Source: Dehalococcoidia bacterium CG2_30_46_19
Lineage (GTDB): Bacteria > Chloroflexota > Dehalococcoidia > GIF9 > AB-539-J10
Assembly: GCA_001872925.1 (NCBI GenBank)
Contig: MNYD01000086.1
Span: 1 to 6,409 of the forward strand
Reading direction: 5' to 3'
Length of the DNA: 6,409 nucleotides
This document shows positions 5,203 to 6,409 of this stretch, piece by piece. Made by a program: the position numbers and the translations under genes. The first letter of the stretch is position 1, and every line of letters begins with the position of its first letter. The notes below the pieces were generated by a model. It was not told the DNA's origin and did no database searches. It saw only the letters and a program-made list of their open reading frames with translations.

Positions 5203-5446
5203 CTTTGTAAACCTTGTCGCCTCGCCTCACCCTATCGGAAACTTTTATGCCAATGAGGTCGCCAGGTTTGCCTGTAGTGATATCGACGCGGTCAATTTGC
5301 ATGGATTCCACTACAAGTTCCATATCGGTGGTGGCTCCTTTGATATGGATTTTATCCCCTGTCTTTAGCGTGGCGGTTAGTTCGATACCAGCCACTACAG
5401 GTCGGGCAAAAAAATCCGTTACATTCCCAACTTCTACTTCTGGCAT
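5192..5446 (-). CDS. Stand-alone EF-Tu domain-2-like beta-barrel protein
   Basis: An 84-residue protein resembling the second (oligonucleotide-binding-like beta-barrel) domain of EF-Tu, IF2 and related translational GTPases, without a G domain. The pattern is VEVGNVTDFFARPVVAGIEL, then LKTGDKIHIKGATTD (27-41), VESMQIDR (46-53), KPGDLIGIKVSDRVRRGD (60-77) and VYKV. LxxGDxIxIKG and PGDxVGIKV are the typical strands of this domain. Small proteins of this kind are annotated as translation elongation factor-like in archaea and some bacteria; their function is not established. The ATG at 5446 has AGGGGGTGA eight bases or less upstream and a plausible promoter beyond it. It is transcribed against ribH and the two coding regions overlap tail to tail. 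All of the barrel appears present, so it is not an obvious EF-Tu fragment. Confidence 0.85.
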   Translation of the reverse strand: MPEVEVGNVTDFFARPVVAGIELTATLKTGDKIHIKGATTDMELVVESMQIDRVDITTGKPGDLIGIKVSDRVRRGDKVYKVTE

Positions 5447-5467
5447 TTTTAATCACCCCCTATAGAT

Positions 5468-5496
5468 AATGTATATCTTTTTCCGTTGTAAATCAA
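5468..5496 (-). promoter_or_regulatory. Candidate promoter of the EF-Tu domain-2-like gene
   Basis: On the minus strand TTGATT (5496-5491) and TACATT (5473-5468) are 17 bases apart, each matching consensus at four of six positions. The start would fall about 15 bases before the ATG at 5446, close to the ribosome site AGGGGGTGA. It lies back to back with the promoter at 5501-5529. Confidence 0.45.
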
Positions 5497-5500
5497 TATC

Positions 5501-5529
5501 TTGACAAGCTACACAGTTAAAGCGATAAT
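5501..5529 (+). promoter_or_regulatory. Near-consensus sigma-70 promoter of the 106-aa gene
   Basis: TTGACA (5501-5506) is a perfect -35 box and GATAAT (5524-5529) matches the -10 at five of six, with the optimal 17-base spacer. Initiation near 5536 gives a leader of about 20 bases containing AGGAGG (5542-5547), eight bases before the ATG. This is the best promoter in the window. Confidence 0.8.
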
Positions 5530-5555
5530 AATACACTGTAGAGGAGGAATAAAAT

Positions 5556-5876
5556 ATGACTGAGAAAAAAGAGGGACAAGAATATGCCTGGGAAGAGATT
5601 TTTTCTCTGGATCGTTTGAAGAGGTCAATAACGAAGCGGGTTCTGGATAGGCTAGAAAGTATCTGGCAAAGTAAGGAACCGATGAGTCCTGAGCAAATAA
5701 ACGATGTGATTAACGATGAATGGCAGAAAGCCAAGGCGGCGGTGCGTAATTCACCGGCGGCGCGAGATGCTTTTCGTAAATACCTGGAGCGAACTGTATC
5801 GGAACAAATAGATAAGCTGAAGGCACATGATAAAGATGAACTAGAGGCTCTGGGCGTTGTGGAGAAGGGCTTATAA
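5556..5876 (+). CDS. Uncharacterised 106-residue charged helical protein
   Basis: I do not recognise the family. The product is soluble and rich in Glu, Lys, Arg and Asp, with no signal peptide, membrane segment or cysteine. Predicted helices by eye are about 12-40 (AWEEIFSLDRLKRSITKRVLDRLESIW), 44-66 (SPEQINDVINDEWQKAKAAV) and 68-100 (AARDAFRKYLERTVSEQIDKL onwards), with proline breaks at 42, 45 and 67, giving a small three-helix arrangement. The start is well supported: AGGAGG lies eight bases upstream and a near-consensus promoter precedes it. It is divergent from the EF-Tu domain-2-like gene across 109 bases and is followed after 78 bases by a 63-residue ORF. Strong initiation signals argue for a genuinely expressed protein, but no function can be inferred. 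Confidence 0.75.
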   Translation: MTEKKEGQEYAWEEIFSLDRLKRSITKRVLDRLESIWQSKEPMSPEQINDVINDEWQKAKAAVRNSPAARDAFRKYLERTVSEQIDKLKAHDKDELEALGVVEKGL

Positions 5877-5878
5877 AA

Positions 5879-5929
5879 ATCCCTCTAAATCCCCCTTTAG
5901 AAAAGGGAGACTAAGGGGGATTAAGGAGA
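5879..5929. repeat. Palindromic C-rich/G-rich element
   Basis: AATCCCCCTTTAG (5888-5900) pairs with CTAAGGGGGATT (5911-5922) as a 12-bp stem with one bulged T around a 10-base loop. The outer arms TCCCTC and GGAG extend the symmetry imperfectly. It lies two bases after the stop of the 106-aa gene. There is no T-run after the stem on the plus strand, so it is more like a dispersed palindromic repeat or RNA 3'-end stabiliser than a classical terminator. It resembles in composition the element at 911-1025. Confidence 0.6.
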
Positions 5930-5954
5930 ATCAATTATAAAAGCTACTGGAGAG

Positions 5955-6146
5955 TTGGATATAGAGCAGCTAATTAAGCGTCTTGACCTGATAGATGAGC
6001 GGCTGGATAACGTAGATTCTATAGTTACAACTCTTGTGGAAAGGGTAATGGAGAAGCCTCTGGTTATGGAGTTCTCTTGCCCTAAATGCGGGCAGCCTAT
6101 AGAGATTAATATAACCAGCAGTATAAAAATGCGCGGCAAGAGTTAG
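5955..6146 (+). CDS. Small CxxC protein with coiled-coil start, uncertain 5' end
   Basis: A 63-residue reading frame starting at TTG. Residues 1-33 (DIEQLIKRLDLIDERLDNVDSIVTTLVERVM) have a heptad-like pattern suited to a short coiled coil. SCPKCGQPIEINI (41-53) has one CPxCG knuckle, as in half of a zinc ribbon, and no second Cys pair is present, so zinc binding would need a dimer. I recognise no family. The start is odd: the TTG has GGAG almost touching it, while a better site, AAGGAG (5923-5928), lies in the right arm of the palindromic element. With that site only ATT (5934) or ATA (5937) would be well placed. No ATG, GTG or other TTG exists between the upstream in-frame stop (5922) and 5955. 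The gene may be truncated by the element or use an unusual start. Confidence 0.5.
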   Translation: MDIEQLIKRLDLIDERLDNVDSIVTTLVERVMEKPLVMEFSCPKCGQPIEINITSSIKMRGKS

Positions 6147-6155
6147 CCTGCCGCG
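6132..6155 (+). terminator. GC-rich hairpin at the end of the 63-aa ORF
   Basis: CGCGGCA (6132-6138) pairs with TGCCGCG (6149-6155) as a perfect 7-bp stem with a 10-base loop that contains the stop codon TAG (6144-6146). Only ATTTC follows, so the T-run needed for efficient intrinsic termination is weak. It is the most likely end of the 5536-onward transcript. Confidence 0.4.
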
Positions 6156-6181
6156 ATTTCAGCACCTCCTATATATCAGAG

Positions 6182-6231
6182 AGGCTGTTTAATTTTGATT
6201 TTGCGTTCGTTTTTAGGCATTTCAACAGCCT
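6182..6231. repeat. Inverted repeat with 8-bp arms
   Basis: AGGCTGTT (6182-6189) and AACAGCCT (6224-6231) are perfect inverted repeats 34 bases apart. The spacer is AT-rich. On the minus strand it reads through as a short stretch (MPKNERKIKIKQPL then stop) with no gene-like extension upstream. It directly borders the AT-rich palindrome. Confidence 0.4.
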
Positions 6232-6232
6232 T

Positions 6233-6368
6233 AAATTCTAAATCCTAATTTCTAAACTCTAAACAAATTCTAAATTCCAAATTCAAATACCAAAACTCGT
6301 TTTGTTTTGGATTTTTGTCATTTGTGCTTTGGTATTGTTTAGTATTTCGTATTTGGTGCTTAGGATTT
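6233..6368. repeat. AT-rich imperfect palindrome built of degenerate 7-bp units
   Basis: From 6233 the plus strand reads as successive heptamers AAATTCT, AAATCCT, AATTTCT, AAACTCT, then AAAC, AAATTCT, AAATTCC, AAATTCA. From 6368 backwards the minus strand reads AAATCCT, AAGCACC, AAATACG, AAATACT, AAACAAT. The two arms meet at CAAAAC-TC-GTTTTG (6291-6304), close to the exact midpoint. No gene is visible in it. The stretch 6147-6409 as a whole is non-coding on both strands as far as I can see. Confidence 0.6.
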
Positions 6369-6390
6369 TCGCTTTCATATTTCCGTAGTT

Positions 6391-6406
6391 GCCTGATTCA
6401 TCAGGC
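6391..6406. repeat. Short hairpin at the window edge
   Basis: GCCTGA (6391-6396) and TCAGGC (6401-6406) form a 6-bp stem with loop TTCA. The context CCGTAGTTGCC...GGCGC recalls a widespread family of small hairpin repeats, but it is cut by the window end and cannot be classified. Confidence 0.4.
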
Positions 6407-6409
6407 GCA

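Noticed and set aside
5453..5734. Minus-strand ORF opposite the 106-aa gene
   Set aside because: It overlaps the divergent promoters and the 106-aa gene, which has much better start signals.
6175..6240. Minus-strand peptide ending KNERKIKIKQPL
   Set aside because: It is limited to about 22 codons by an upstream in-frame TAG inside the AT-rich repeat, with no ribosome site; it could be a gene remnant but cannot be supported.

Overview
The window carries a complete riboflavin (vitamin B2) biosynthesis operon headed by a dCTP deaminase gene. It is flanked by a VapBC-type toxin-antitoxin pair on the left and by three small genes on the right, and the non-coding stretches are dense in short palindromic and dispersed repeats. 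Base composition is moderate. Several features would fit an uncultured Chloroflexota (Dehalococcoidia-like) bacterium: a Dcd close to the actinobacterial dUMP-forming type, the gene order ribD-ribE-ribBA-ribH, a stand-alone EF-Tu domain 2 protein, and many small palindromic repeats. This assignment is an inference; no rRNA or phylogenetic marker is present.

Layout. Positions 1-90 hold the possible 3' end of an unrecognised reading frame. Positions 106-800 (minus strand) hold vapB then vapC, coupled by a GTGA stop/start overlap and preceded by a good sigma-70 promoter that reads away from the rib operon. Positions 801-1165 hold no convincing gene. This stretch contains a roughly 115-bp imperfect palindrome bracketed by 23-bp direct repeats, and it looks like an insertion into a sequence whose uninterrupted relative lies at 15-70. 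Positions 1166-5202 (plus strand) hold dcd, ribD, ribE, ribBA and ribH with spacings from -8 to +10 bases, so they are almost certainly one transcript. No FMN riboswitch is visible upstream. Positions 5192-5446 (minus) encode an 84-residue EF-Tu domain-2-like protein whose end overlaps the end of ribH. A 109-bp divergent promoter region then leads to a 106-residue helical protein of unknown function (5556-5876), a second palindromic element, and a 63-residue ORF with one CxxC motif (5955-6146). The last 260 bases are non-coding: a GC hairpin, an inverted repeat, an AT-rich palindrome of degenerate 7-bp units, and a terminal hairpin.

How the genes work together. RibBA makes both precursors: the pyrimidine from GTP and 3,4-dihydroxy-2-butanone 4-phosphate from ribulose 5-phosphate. 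RibD deaminates and reduces the pyrimidine, RibH condenses the two branches to lumazine, and RibE dismutates lumazine to riboflavin. All four proteins appear full length, and the catalytic motifs of RibD, RibE and RibBA look intact. RibH keeps its catalytic His but differs at two usually aromatic substrate-contact positions, and its C-terminus appears to be encoded by a dispersed repeat. Dcd supplies dUMP for thymidylate synthesis and has no direct pathway link to riboflavin.

I saw no clearly new multi-gene system. The most interesting points are how repeats shape gene ends and starts (ribH tail, 63-aa ORF start, the interrupted repeat at 874-1083), a strong hairpin inside the end of ribE, and the two uncharacterised small genes fired from back-to-back promoters.
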